From positions 1 through 17,420 of the forward strand of contig DKVL01000069.1 of the NCBI GenBank assembly GCA_002491195.1: DNA of 17,420 nucleotides. Reading direction: 5' to 3'. The notes beneath the pieces are model-generated. The model worked only from the letters and a program-made list of their open reading frames with translations, was not told the origin of the DNA and ran no database searches. A program made the position numbers and the translations under genes. Origin of the DNA: Lachnospiraceae bacterium UBA7179 (GTDB taxonomy: Bacteria; Bacillota; Clostridia; Lachnospirales; Lachnospiraceae). Below, one piece after another: positions 7,586-14,933 of the stretch (the first letter of the stretch is position 1; every line of letters starts with the position of its first letter).

Positions 7586-9001
7586 ATGTTTCCGGAGAAT
7601 TTTTTGTGGGGCGGCGCTGTGGCGGCAAACCAGTGTGAGGGCGCTTACGATGAGGACGGAAAGGGATTGTCCATTCAGGATGTGATGCCGCACGGCATCA
7701 AGGGGGCAAGGACGGCGGAGCCCACGGAAGATAACATGAAACTTGTGGCGGTTGATTTCTATCATCGCTATCAGGAGGATATCCGGCTTTTTGCCGAGAT
7801 GGGCTTTAAGGTATTCCGTCTGTCGATTGCATGGAGCAGGATTTTTCCAAAAGGTGATGAGAAGGAGCCAAATGAAAAGGGACTGGAATTTTACGACAGG
7901 GTTTTTGATGAGTGCCACAGGTACGGCATCGAACCGCTGGTCACGATATCCCATTACGAGACGCCCCTTTATCTGGCAGAGCATTATAATGGATGGAGCA
8001 ACAGGGCGCTGATCGGGTTTTATGAGAATTATGTGCGGACGGTATTTACCAGATATAAGGACAAAGTAAGATACTGGCTTACGTTTAATGAGATCAACTC
8101 GATTCTCGATGCACCGTTTATGAGTGGTGGGATCAACACACCCAAAGAAGAGTTGTCGGAGTCTGATCTGTATCAGGCGATCCACCATGAGCTGGTAGCA
8201 TCGGCGCTGGCGACTAAGATTGGACATGAGATCAACCCTGATTTTCAGATTGGCTGCATGATCCTGAGTATGCCAGTCTATCCCCTTTCGCCAAATCCGT
8301 CCGATGTCATCCGCACCATGGAAGAGAATCATAAGAATACCATGTTCACGGACATCCATGTGAGAGGCGAATATCCAGGTTATATGAATCGGTATCTGCG
8401 CGAGCGGGGAATCCGGGTGGAATTTGCCCCTGAGGATGCTGAAATATTGAAAAATACTGTGGATTTTATTTCGTTCAGCTATTATGTCAGCGTGTGCGCA
8501 ACAGCGGATGCAGAAAAAAATATCCGCGGGGAGGGGAATCTGTTAGGCGGTGTTCCCAATCCGTACTTAAAAGCTTCCGATTGGGGATGGCAGATCGATT
8601 CGCAGGGGCTCCGCTATATCTGCAATGAGCTTTGGGATAAATACCAGAAACCTCTTTTCGTGGTAGAGAATGGTCTGGGAGCTATGGATGTGCTCGTCAC
8701 AGACGAGGACGGCAATAAGACGGTGGCGGATGATTACCGCATTGAGTACATGAGAGACCATCTGCTGCAGCTTGAGGAAGCGATTGAAGACGGGGTGGCG
8801 GTTATGGGCTACACCTCATGGGGCTGCATCGACCTGGTCAGCGCTTCCACGGCAGAGCTCAGAAAACGATATGGTTTTATTTATGTGGACCGCAATGACG
8901 ATGGAAGCGGCACATTGGAGCGGTATAGGAAAAAGAGCTTTTACTGGTATAAAAAGGTCATTGCGTCAAACGGTAAAAGTCTTCATGAGAGAGGTGAGTA
9001 G
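7586..9001 (+). CDS. GH1 glycosidase, probable 6-phospho-beta-glucosidase
   Basis: This 471-residue enzyme has the full GH1 fold. FLWGGAVAANQCEGAY opens it, the acid/base Glu169 is in TFNEIN, and the nucleophile Glu361 is in VVENGLG. Near the C-terminus it has SASTAELRKRYG, with Ser419, Lys427 and Tyr429 spaced as in BglA-type 6-phospho-beta-glucosidases, where these residues hold the 6-phosphate. It therefore probably cleaves a beta-glucoside 6-phosphate to glucose 6-phosphate and an aglycone or sugar. No PTS component is in the window, but a ROK kinase starts one base after its stop, which could supply the phosphate. It lacks a signal peptide. Ribosome binding site: GAGGTG, 7574-7579. An ordinary beta-glucosidase or 6-phospho-beta-galactosidase activity is possible but less likely from the residues. 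Confidence 0.93.
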   Translation: MFPENFLWGGAVAANQCEGAYDEDGKGLSIQDVMPHGIKGARTAEPTEDNMKLVAVDFYHRYQEDIRLFAEMGFKVFRLSIAWSRIFPKGDEKEPNEKGLEFYDRVFDECHRYGIEPLVTISHYETPLYLAEHYNGWSNRALIGFYENYVRTVFTRYKDKVRYWLTFNEINSILDAPFMSGGINTPKEELSESDLYQAIHHELVASALATKIGHEINPDFQIGCMILSMPVYPLSPNPSDVIRTMEENHKNTMFTDIHVRGEYPGYMNRYLRERGIRVEFAPEDAEILKNTVDFISFSYYVSVCATADAEKNIRGEGNLLGGVPNPYLKASDWGWQIDSQGLRYICNELWDKYQKPLFVVENGLGAMDVLVTDEDGNKTVADDYRIEYMRDHLLQLEEAIEDGVAVMGYTSWGCIDLVSASTAELRKRYGFIYVDRNDDGSGTLERYRKKSFYWYKKVIASNGKSLHERGE

Positions 9002-9985
9002 ATGAAATATCTGGCGATTGATGTGGGCGGAACCTTCACAAAATACGCCCTTATGGACGAGGACTGCCAGTTTTATGAGAAAGACAAGGTTCCCACTGAG
9101 AAAGATTCATTGGGAAAGTTTGTGGATATGCTGACGGCGATCTATGGGCGGTTTACCGGGGAAGTCGGGGGCATCGCGATCTGTGCTCCTGGTGTGATCG
9201 ACAGTGAGACAGGCTTTATGTACAATGGCGGTTCGCTGTTCTGTATCAAAAATATCAATATCGTGGAGATACTGGAGAGCCGGTGCAAAGTTCCTGTCAC
9301 GGTGGAAAATGATGCAAAATGTGCCGCGCTTGCCGAAGTGTGGAAAGGTTCTCTGGCAGACTGTAAAAATTCCATGGCTGTGATCATCGGCACAGCGGTG
9401 GGCGGAGCGGTCATTGTGGACAGAAAAGTGTTAAAGGGCAGGCATTTTATGGCAGGGGAATTTAGCTATCTGTTCACAGATGAGAGCAGATGGCAGGAGC
9501 GGAGCCAGCTTCTGGCCGAAAATGGCGGTGTGCCGGCACTGATCAGGCTGGTGGAGACCAGAAAGCAGATGCCAAAAGGCTCTCTTGACGGAGAAAAAAT
9601 TTTTTCCATGGCAAACCAGGGGGATGATGAGACGATTGAGATCCTGCGCCAGTACTGCAGGCATCTTGCGATACAGATCAGCAATTATCAGTTTGTTGTG
9701 GATCCTGAGAAAATTGCAATCGGGGGCGGCATCAGCGCGCAGCCGATCTTACTGGAAATGATCAAGGAAGCTTTGAAGGAACTGAATGCCGTATTTCCAT
9801 ATTCCCTGCCGATACCGGAAGTGGTGAACTGCAAATTTTTTAACGATTCTAACCTGATTGGGGCGTTGTACGTGCACCTGAAATCAAGGGAAGAAAAAAT
9901 CGATATCAACAAGGTGCGGGAATTTATTGATATGGTTGGAGACCGACGGGAAAAGCAGTATCTGAAGGAATTTCTGATGGCATAG
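9002..9985 (+). CDS. ROK-family sugar kinase, possible beta-glucoside kinase
   Basis: This 327-residue ROK protein has the N-terminal phosphate-binding IDVGGTFTKYALMD, the segment VENDAKCAALAE with the likely catalytic Asp104, GTAVGGAVI at 130-138, and GEFSYL around Glu153. There is no helix-turn-helix before the kinase domain, so it is a kinase rather than a NagC-type repressor. The CxCGxxGCxE zinc motif of many ROK proteins is not visible after Glu153. The ATG directly follows the GH1 stop (TAG, 8999-9001) and its ribosome site GAGGTGA lies inside the GH1 gene, so translation is tightly coupled. Such pairing with a 6-phospho-beta-glucosidase matches the known beta-glucoside kinase (BglK) arrangement, in which the kinase phosphorylates the terminal glucose of a beta-glucoside at O6. 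Plain glucokinase or rhamnose-unrelated hexokinase activity remains possible. Confidence 0.88.
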   Translation: MKYLAIDVGGTFTKYALMDEDCQFYEKDKVPTEKDSLGKFVDMLTAIYGRFTGEVGGIAICAPGVIDSETGFMYNGGSLFCIKNINIVEILESRCKVPVTVENDAKCAALAEVWKGSLADCKNSMAVIIGTAVGGAVIVDRKVLKGRHFMAGEFSYLFTDESRWQERSQLLAENGGVPALIRLVETRKQMPKGSLDGEKIFSMANQGDDETIEILRQYCRHLAIQISNYQFVVDPEKIAIGGGISAQPILLEMIKEALKELNAVFPYSLPIPEVVNCKFFNDSNLIGALYVHLKSREEKIDINKVREFIDMVGDRREKQYLKEFLMA

Positions 9986-10096
9986 GGAATTAACATTATG
10001 CGAGACCATGAACTATTTCAGGCCGCATGGCTATCGTACTATGGAAGTTGCCTTTTACTTTCATAGGAACTGTCTGGAAATGGAGGAGAGATCAAT

Positions 10097-12043
10097 ATGG
10101 AGAGAAAATACCCAAATTTAAGCAGTCCTATCACGATCGGGCGCACGACGTTTCGAAACAGAATGTTTTCAGCGCCGATGGGAGGGACAGATATCACAAA
10201 CGACGGCTGTATCGGACCGAAGTCCACAGCTTTCTATGAGCTTCGCGCCAGGGGCGGGGCGGCGGCAGTGACAGTCTCGGAGTGCATGGTGCACCCTGAG
10301 ACTGACGGCTCCCATGCGTATCATCTGGATGAAAGTATCCTGAACTCCCTTGCGGCAGCGACTTACACTGCAGATGCTATCCGTCGGCACGGAGCGATTC
10401 CAAGTCTGGAACTGTCCCATTCCGGTATGTATGCCGGAACGTATATGACAGATAAGAGCAGGCAGAAGGAAATGAATCAGTGGGGCCCTTCCGACACAGT
10501 CCGCGCTGACGGGGTGCAGGTCAGGGCGCTCTCAAAAGAACAGATTGATGAGATTGTCGTCTCGTATGGACATGTGGCAGGACTGGCGAAAAGGGCCGGC
10601 TTTGAGATGCTGATGATCCACGGCGGACACGGATGGCTCATCAACCAGTTTTTATCACCTATGTTTAACAAGCGGGATGACGCGTATGGCAGCTGTCTGG
10701 AAAACCGGTGCCGTCTGGCGATCGAGGTACTGCAGGCTGTGCGGGAGGCAGTGGGACCGTTTTTTCCGATTGAGTTTCGGATGAGCGGCTCCGAGCTGGT
10801 GCCGGAGGGCTATGATCTGGCAGAAGGGATAGCGATTGCTAAGATGGTCGAACCGTATGTGGATATCATCCATGTGTCTGCGGGGACATACCAGAGAAGC
10901 TTTGGCGACACACATCCCTCTATGTTCAAAGAACATGGATGCAATGTACACCTTGCGGCAGAGATTAAGAAGCACGTATCCAAGCCAGTCGCTACAATTG
11001 GCGGGCTGAATGATCCGGTACAGCTTGAGGAGATCATCGCATCGGGAAAAGCGGATATTGTGTATATGGCAAGGGCGCTTCTGGCGGACCCGGAGCTTCC
11101 GAGAAAAGTCGTGGAGAATAGGGACGCGGAGATCGTGAGATGCTTGCGCTGTTTTACCTGTATGGCGGAGAGGGCAGCTACCGCGACAAGGCGCTGTACA
11201 GTCAATCCGTTGATCGGACGTGAGGTGGACGGCGTGGAAATTATGCCTGCACCCGTTAAGAAGAAGGTGCTTGTAGCCGGAGCCGGGCCGGGCGGCCTGT
11301 ACGCCGCCTACACCGCAGCAAGGAGAGGGCATCAGGTGATATTGTGTGAGAAGGAAGCACAAGCCGGAGGAATCTTAAAGTCCGAGCAGGCATTGCCGTT
11401 CAAGTACGAGATGTACCAGCTTGCTGGCACTTATAAACTTCTGGCAGAGAAGGCTGGCGTGGAGATTCGTCTGAACACTGAGGTGACACCAGAATATGTT
11501 GAGAAAGAAGCGCCGGACGCACTGATCATTGCAGTCGGTTCCAGCCCCCTGATACCGCCTATTAAAGGGCTTGACGGGGATAATGTCGTGATCGTCAACA
11601 ATTATTATCTGGAAAAGGACAAGGTCGGAGACGAGGTTGTGGTATTTGGCGGCGGACTGGCAGGATGTGAGTGTGCGATCCACCTGGGAATGGAGGGAAA
11701 GAAAGTTCACCTGGTGGAAATGCGGGATCAGCTGGCGCCGGACGCGAATGTGCGGCACAGGCCATTGCTGCTCAAAGAGATTGAGAAATATGTGACAGTA
11801 CATACTTCATACAAGGGACTGGAAGTGACTGCAGACGGAATAGTATGTGAGGAGCCTGATGGAAACCACGTTCTGGTTCCAGGGAAATCCATAATCTGTG
11901 CATTGGGACAGCGCTCCCGCAGCGATCTGGTGGATGCGCTCAGAGACGGCGCGCCCTATGTCAGGGTGATCGGAGACGCCGCGAAGGTGTCCACGATTAC
12001 GAATGCAGTGTACTGGGGGTATTATGCGGCGTTGGATATTTAG
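10097..12043 (+). CDS. FMN/[4Fe-4S]/FAD ene-reductase, BaiCD/BaiH/FadH-like
   Basis: This 648-residue protein is built like 2,4-dienoyl-CoA reductase and the bile-acid enzymes BaiCD and BaiH. Residues 1-340 form the old-yellow-enzyme TIM barrel with FMN, including HGGHGWLINQFLSP, where His175 and His178 are the usual active-site pair. A four-cysteine cluster follows (Cys349, Cys352, Cys355, Cys367). Residues 390-648 are an FAD/NAD(P) module with VAGAGPGGLYAAY and VFGGGLAGCECA dinucleotide-binding loops. The family reduces activated C=C bonds (enoates, enones) in anaerobes. The start is fixed by GGAGGAGAG at 10082-10090. It is the last operon gene, 111 bases after the kinase and before a hairpin. 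Related enzymes in gut Clostridia reduce flavones, cinnamates or bile acids. Reduction of the aglycone freed by the glycosidases is a plausible inference, not something the sequence proves. Confidence 0.93.
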   Translation: MERKYPNLSSPITIGRTTFRNRMFSAPMGGTDITNDGCIGPKSTAFYELRARGGAAAVTVSECMVHPETDGSHAYHLDESILNSLAAATYTADAIRRHGAIPSLELSHSGMYAGTYMTDKSRQKEMNQWGPSDTVRADGVQVRALSKEQIDEIVVSYGHVAGLAKRAGFEMLMIHGGHGWLINQFLSPMFNKRDDAYGSCLENRCRLAIEVLQAVREAVGPFFPIEFRMSGSELVPEGYDLAEGIAIAKMVEPYVDIIHVSAGTYQRSFGDTHPSMFKEHGCNVHLAAEIKKHVSKPVATIGGLNDPVQLEEIIASGKADIVYMARALLADPELPRKVVENRDAEIVRCLRCFTCMAERAATATRRCTVNPLIGREVDGVEIMPAPVKKKVLVAGAGPGGLYAAYTAARRGHQVILCEKEAQAGGILKSEQALPFKYEMYQLAGTYKLLAEKAGVEIRLNTEVTPEYVEKEAPDALIIAVGSSPLIPPIKGLDGDNVVIVNNYYLEKDKVGDEVVVFGGGLAGCECAIHLGMEGKKVHLVEMRDQLAPDANVRHRPLLLKEIEKYVTVHTSYKGLEVTADGIVCEEPDGNHVLVPGKSIICALGQRSRSDLVDALRDGAPYVRVIGDAAKVSTITNAVYWGYYAALDI

Positions 12044-12069
12044 GGAGTGCCCCTTGCTTGCGGAAATTT

Positions 12070-12100
12070 ATACAGTCCGAAAGAGCCGGACTGTATTTAT
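12070..12100 (+). terminator. Hairpin at the end of the glycoside operon
   Basis: A perfect 10-bp stem, ATACAGTCCG (12070-12079) with CGGACTGTAT (12087-12096), encloses a 7-base loop. The tail TTATCC is a poor T-run, so it may be a weak terminator or a processing hairpin. It starts 26 bases after the reductase stop, the expected place for an operon end. Confidence 0.55.
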
Positions 12101-12192
12101 CCATGCCGCCCAAAGGACAGGTGCATGAATGGCGCTGCTGCTTACGGCTGCATTTCAGGATAAATGTGCAGCACTGCAGGGGATTCAATTCA

Positions 12193-12755
12193 TTGATAGA
12201 AATGGCAAAGTTGCATGACTTATCAGGACGTATCACTTATATTTCAAGCCACGTCAAACAGGAACATCTTTATGAAGTTTATACAACAGAGCCGGACAGG
12301 GCATTCTGGCGGGAACTTGCAAAATGTATTCAGGAAGAATTTGAAAAGAGCGGAACAAACGGAAAGTGAACAAGCGGAAAACAAACGTATATCCATATGA
12401 TATTTGCAGAGAGAAAGCGGTTAAACCAGCCGGAAGAAAAGAAGCTACACGGAATATGTTCTATGACGAGCAGGGGTATCATGTGCGAACAAAGAAAGAG
12501 ATATTTGACGAGGATGGAAATATCCGCAAAGGTTGTAAATTCATCAAGAAAGGTAAAGTGTATGAGCATAAGATTTTTATCGTAAAAGATAACCGTTTTA
12601 AGCAGGAATCTTTTCTGGATGAAGCAAAAGTATTTTATACGGATCTGATCAACCAGATGACGCTTGATGATAAGGACAGGCTCAGCATTTTTGATAAAAA
12701 CGGTCCGTACCTTGCCACAAAGAAAGTTGGCAAAAACAATCCGGATTTTGTCTAA
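12193..12755 (+). pseudogene. Decayed MobA/MobL-type relaxase (mobilization protein)
   Basis: Three pieces in two frames read as one relaxase of a mobilizable element. Frame A (ATG 12202 or TTG 12193 to the stop at 12367-12369) begins MAKLHDLSGRITYISSH and ends EEFEKSGTNGK. Then NKRKTN appears in the frame of 12366. MIFAERKRLNQPEEKK, about 12397-12444, is back in the first frame. From about 12445, ATRNMFYDEQGYHVRTKKEI to GPYLATKKVGKNNP is again in the 12366 frame, stopping at 12753-12755. From memory of intact family members, about 45 residues are missing between SGTNGK and NKRKTN, the HxH metal-binding region (YHIH in relatives) is broken by a shift, and the C-terminal part after KNNP is gone. 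It cannot make an active nickase. It is a scar of an integrated plasmid or mobilizable element between the sugar operon and the BlaI/BlaR1-like region. Confidence 0.72.
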
Positions 12756-12763
12756 TGAATGTA

Positions 12764-12792
12764 TTGAATTTTCTCCTGTATTGTTGTATTAT
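12764..12792 (+). promoter_or_regulatory. Promoter of the BlaI/BlaR1-like operon
   Basis: TTGAAT (12764-12769) and TATTAT (12787-12792) are 17 bp apart, with a TG directly before the -10. The 16-bp palindrome that follows overlaps the last -10 base and the expected start site. Confidence 0.7.
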
Positions 12793-12807
12793 ACTATAAA
12801 TATAGTA
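12792..12807 (+). promoter_or_regulatory. Palindromic operator for the BlaI-like repressor
   Basis: TACTATAAATATAGTA is a perfect 16-bp dyad covering the end of the -10 and the start site, 22 bases before the repressor start codon. BlaI/MecI proteins bind AT-rich dyads in their own promoters, so autorepression is likely. A near-copy occurs at 14640-14655. Confidence 0.65.
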
Positions 12808-12828
12808 CTTGTTAAGGAGAAGAGGAAT

Positions 12829-13176
12829 ATGACAGAAGCAGAATTGGAAATCATGGAAACATTGTGGGCAAAAGGAGAGCCGGTATTTCTGGGAGAGCTT
12901 TTGGATGATTTCAATGCGAGAACACAAAAGGACTGGAAAAAGCAGACACTCAATACGTTCCTGTTCAAGATGCAGCAGCAGGATCTGGTGAGGGCAATCG
13001 AAGGAGAACGGTTCAAACGGTATGTTCCTGCCATTACCAGGGAAGCGTATCTGGAAGAGGCGACCCGTAGTTTTTTGGTCAAGAACTACGGCGGATCATG
13101 TGCAAAAATGCTGGCAATGTTAAGCGGCGGGGAAAACCGGATGAAAAGGAGATTGAAGCATTGCGGCAAATGCTGA
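12829..13176 (+). CDS. BlaI/MecI-family repressor, C-terminus frameshifted
   Basis: The start at 12829 is set by AAGGAG at 12814-12819, nine bases upstream. As it stands the ORF encodes 115 residues. Residues 1 to about 102 are a normal BlaI/MecI/CopY winged-helix repressor: AELEIMETLWAKGEPVFLGE, then KKQTLNTFLFKM as the recognition region, then the C-terminal dimerization helices. The final ~13 residues (RMKRRLKHCGKC) are foreign to the family. Moving one frame at the A-run 13133-13136 restores PDEKEIEALRQMLKEWEKQ, a normal BlaI tail whose TGA (13194-13196) overlaps the BlaR1 ATG as ATGA. So one A has probably been lost in this homopolymer, either in the strain or as a sequencing error. The DNA-binding domain is intact. 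The dimerization tail may be impaired. It probably represses its own operon through the 12792-12807 dyad until the adjacent metalloprotease senses a signal. Confidence 0.85.
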   Translation: MTEAELEIMETLWAKGEPVFLGELLDDFNARTQKDWKKQTLNTFLFKMQQQDLVRAIEGERFKRYVPAITREAYLEEATRSFLVKNYGGSCAKMLAMLSGGENRMKRRLKHCGKC

Positions 13177-13192
13177 AGGAGTGGGAGAAACA

Positions 13193-14557
13193 ATGAGATT
13201 ATATGTACATATGATAATGTGCGGAAGTATCTGTACATTGATGTATATTTTGTTTAACACCGTTCTGTCATATGAGCTGCCATTAAAATGGAAAAGATGG
13301 CTGCTCAGGACCAATATCATTTTTTATCTTCTGCCTATTCCGTGGCTGGCCGCGGAATTTAAAGGTGTGGTCAGGATGCTGCTGGAGGTTGTGGCAGGGG
13401 TCAGCTTTCCAAAAAACCATGACATAAAAGAAATAACTGCCTTCAATGGAACAGATCTATGGAAAAGTATGCTTGTTTTTGATGCGGAAGGGAAACTGGT
13501 CTATATTACGGGGTATGAAAAGTACATACCCGCGATCAGGATTGTTCTGACATTATGCATAATTGCATTAATTACATGGATCGCGCTGTATATCAGGATC
13601 AGTCTGCAATGCAAAAGTAAGATGGTATTTTTAGATAGCACCCATCATTATATAGAAGATCAAGGCACGAGAAAAAAGGTGGCAGTGGGTATCTCGCCCT
13701 GTGTTGCTTCGCCTGTGACTGTCGGACTGGTAAAGCCAGTCATCTTACTACCTGTGGACTATCATGGATATCAGGATGCACTGGGTGAAGTGCTCCTCCA
13801 CGAATTAAACCATGCGTCTTGCAGGGATGCCATAGAAAGATTTTTCTGCTTTGGTGTTATTGTAGTACATATCTTTAATCCGCTGGCGCATTACCTGTTT
13901 CGGGAGATGGTTGCAGTCAGTGAGATGATCAGTGACGAGGTAGCGCTAAAGGGCAGGACGAAAAAGCAAAAAGCGGATTATATCAGATGTATCATGACCG
14001 CATCGCAGGGTGACAGCCATTCTATGATATTGACGCCGTCACTTGGGATATCAAAAAGTTTATTGAGGAAAAGGATGGAGAGGATTATGGGAACAGGGAG
14101 AAAGAAAGTCTGGAAAAAGGGGATGGCAGTGATCCTCATGACTGTATGTGTGCTGGGCAGCAGCATTCCGGCAATGGCATATCAGAAACCATGCGCTATT
14201 TGGGAGGATGATGATGGGAGTAGTTGGAAGGGCTTGGATACATACCTGATTATTCCGAAAGGGGAAGAAAATCTTTTAAAAGAAAATCCCTTTGAAGAAA
14301 AACCTATAGATTTTAGTCACGGCGATGAAGTGTATATAGATGAAAAGGGTAATATATATTACAATAAACATACAGACGATCAAGAACGGAGCACATGTAA
14401 ACATGTTTATGAGGCAGTAACCAGTGATCAGCATACAAAATATTCTGATGGGAGTTGTACCATAGTAGCATATGATTCTAAAAGATGTACAAAATGTGGG
14501 GATTTAATAAAGGGCGAAAAAATATCAACCTTTACATATAAACACTGTCCGCATTAG
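13193..14557 (+). CDS. BlaR1-like M56 membrane metalloprotease with Cys-rich C-terminal tail
   Basis: I choose ATG 13193 (454 residues) over GTG 13181 because it overlaps the restored repressor stop as ATGA and has GGGAG at 13183-13187. About four membrane segments are visible: residues ~5-25, ~40-55, ~105-130 and ~310-330. The M56 zinc protease motif HELNH is at 203-207, and SEMISDE downstream probably supplies the third ligand Glu. The family senses a cell-surface signal and cleaves the BlaI-type repressor. The beta-lactam sensor domain of true BlaR1 is absent. After the last helix there is only a ~130-residue extracellular part with four cysteines and several histidines (STCKHVY, DGSCT, RCTKCGD, KHCPH), suggesting a small zinc-ribbon-like or disulfide-linked sensor. 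The inducing signal is unknown, and nothing here shows it is a beta-lactam. Confidence 0.88.
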   Translation: MRLYVHMIMCGSICTLMYILFNTVLSYELPLKWKRWLLRTNIIFYLLPIPWLAAEFKGVVRMLLEVVAGVSFPKNHDIKEITAFNGTDLWKSMLVFDAEGKLVYITGYEKYIPAIRIVLTLCIIALITWIALYIRISLQCKSKMVFLDSTHHYIEDQGTRKKVAVGISPCVASPVTVGLVKPVILLPVDYHGYQDALGEVLLHELNHASCRDAIERFFCFGVIVVHIFNPLAHYLFREMVAVSEMISDEVALKGRTKKQKADYIRCIMTASQGDSHSMILTPSLGISKSLLRKRMERIMGTGRKKVWKKGMAVILMTVCVLGSSIPAMAYQKPCAIWEDDDGSSWKGLDTYLIIPKGEENLLKENPFEEKPIDFSHGDEVYIDEKGNIYYNKHTDDQERSTCKHVYEAVTSDQHTKYSDGSCTIVAYDSKRCTKCGDLIKGEKISTFTYKHCPH

Positions 14558-14582
14558 AAAGGGAACTGAAACAAAATAAAGA

Positions 14583-14622
14583 CACCTTGCATTTACCTGA
14601 ATTATTGTGTAAATACAAGGTG
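14583..14622 (+). terminator. Long hairpin after the BlaR1-like gene
   Basis: CACCTTGCATTTAC (14583-14596) pairs with GTAAATACAAGGTG (14609-14622), a 14-bp stem with one mismatch and a 12-base loop. A-runs flank both sides, so the better T-tail is on the - strand, where no gene needs it. I read it as a weak or bidirectional terminator. Confidence 0.45.
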
Positions 14623-14639
14623 AAAAAATTATATATTTG

Positions 14640-14655
14640 TACTATAAAAGTAGTA
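14640..14655 (+). promoter_or_regulatory. Second BlaI-like operator
   Basis: TACTATAAAAGTAGTA matches the 12792-12807 operator at 14 of 16 positions and keeps the same TACTA-N6-TAGTA half-site geometry. It lies upstream of the lipoprotein gene and could place that gene under the same repressor. I cannot assign a convincing -35/-10 pair here. Confidence 0.45.
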
Positions 14656-14933
14656 AATGCGTATTTAAATAAGGTTATCACAATATTTTGGTAATAAATG
14701 AATTGGGTATAAAAGTATTCATTTATATCCTTGGAGAAAGAAGGTGATTCCGTTGATTTGATAAATTTTTCTAAGAGTGTATTCCATATATCGTGAAAGC
14801 TGCGGACAAAATATCTTTCCTCGATATGAATTCAGTTATTCACTGATGAAGGAGAAAAGCTGATGGATCTTCAGATTTTAGGTTTGACCAGACGAATATG
14901 TGATTAACAGGATAAATAGGGGATGGTGCATTG
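14656..14933 (+). other. AT-rich intergenic region before the lipoprotein gene
   Basis: No gene of ordinary size is seen here. It holds a small hairpin (GGGTATAAA 14705-14713 with TTTATATCC 14722-14730) and a 14-codon reading frame starting at ATG 14863 after AAGGAGAAAA (MDLQILGLTRRICD, stop TAA). That short frame has a good ribosome site, so it could be a leader peptide, but it may equally be the remains of a lost gene. Confidence 0.3.

Noticed and set aside
7052..8359. A 435-codon open frame on the - strand
   Set aside because: It lies fully opposite the MBL-fold and GH1 genes, whose catalytic motifs are intact. It has no family resemblance and is a shadow of their codon bias.
10008..10121. 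A 37-codon frame (starts MNYFRPHGYRTMEVAF) between the kinase and the reductase, overlapping the reductase start
   Set aside because: It looks somewhat protein-like, but has no ribosome binding site and overlaps the well-supported reductase start, so I do not call it a gene.
12058..12192. N-terminal extension of the relaxase frame from TTG 12058
   Set aside because: It overlaps the operon-end hairpin and shows no relaxase-like residues before MAKLHD; the better start is 12193 or 12202.
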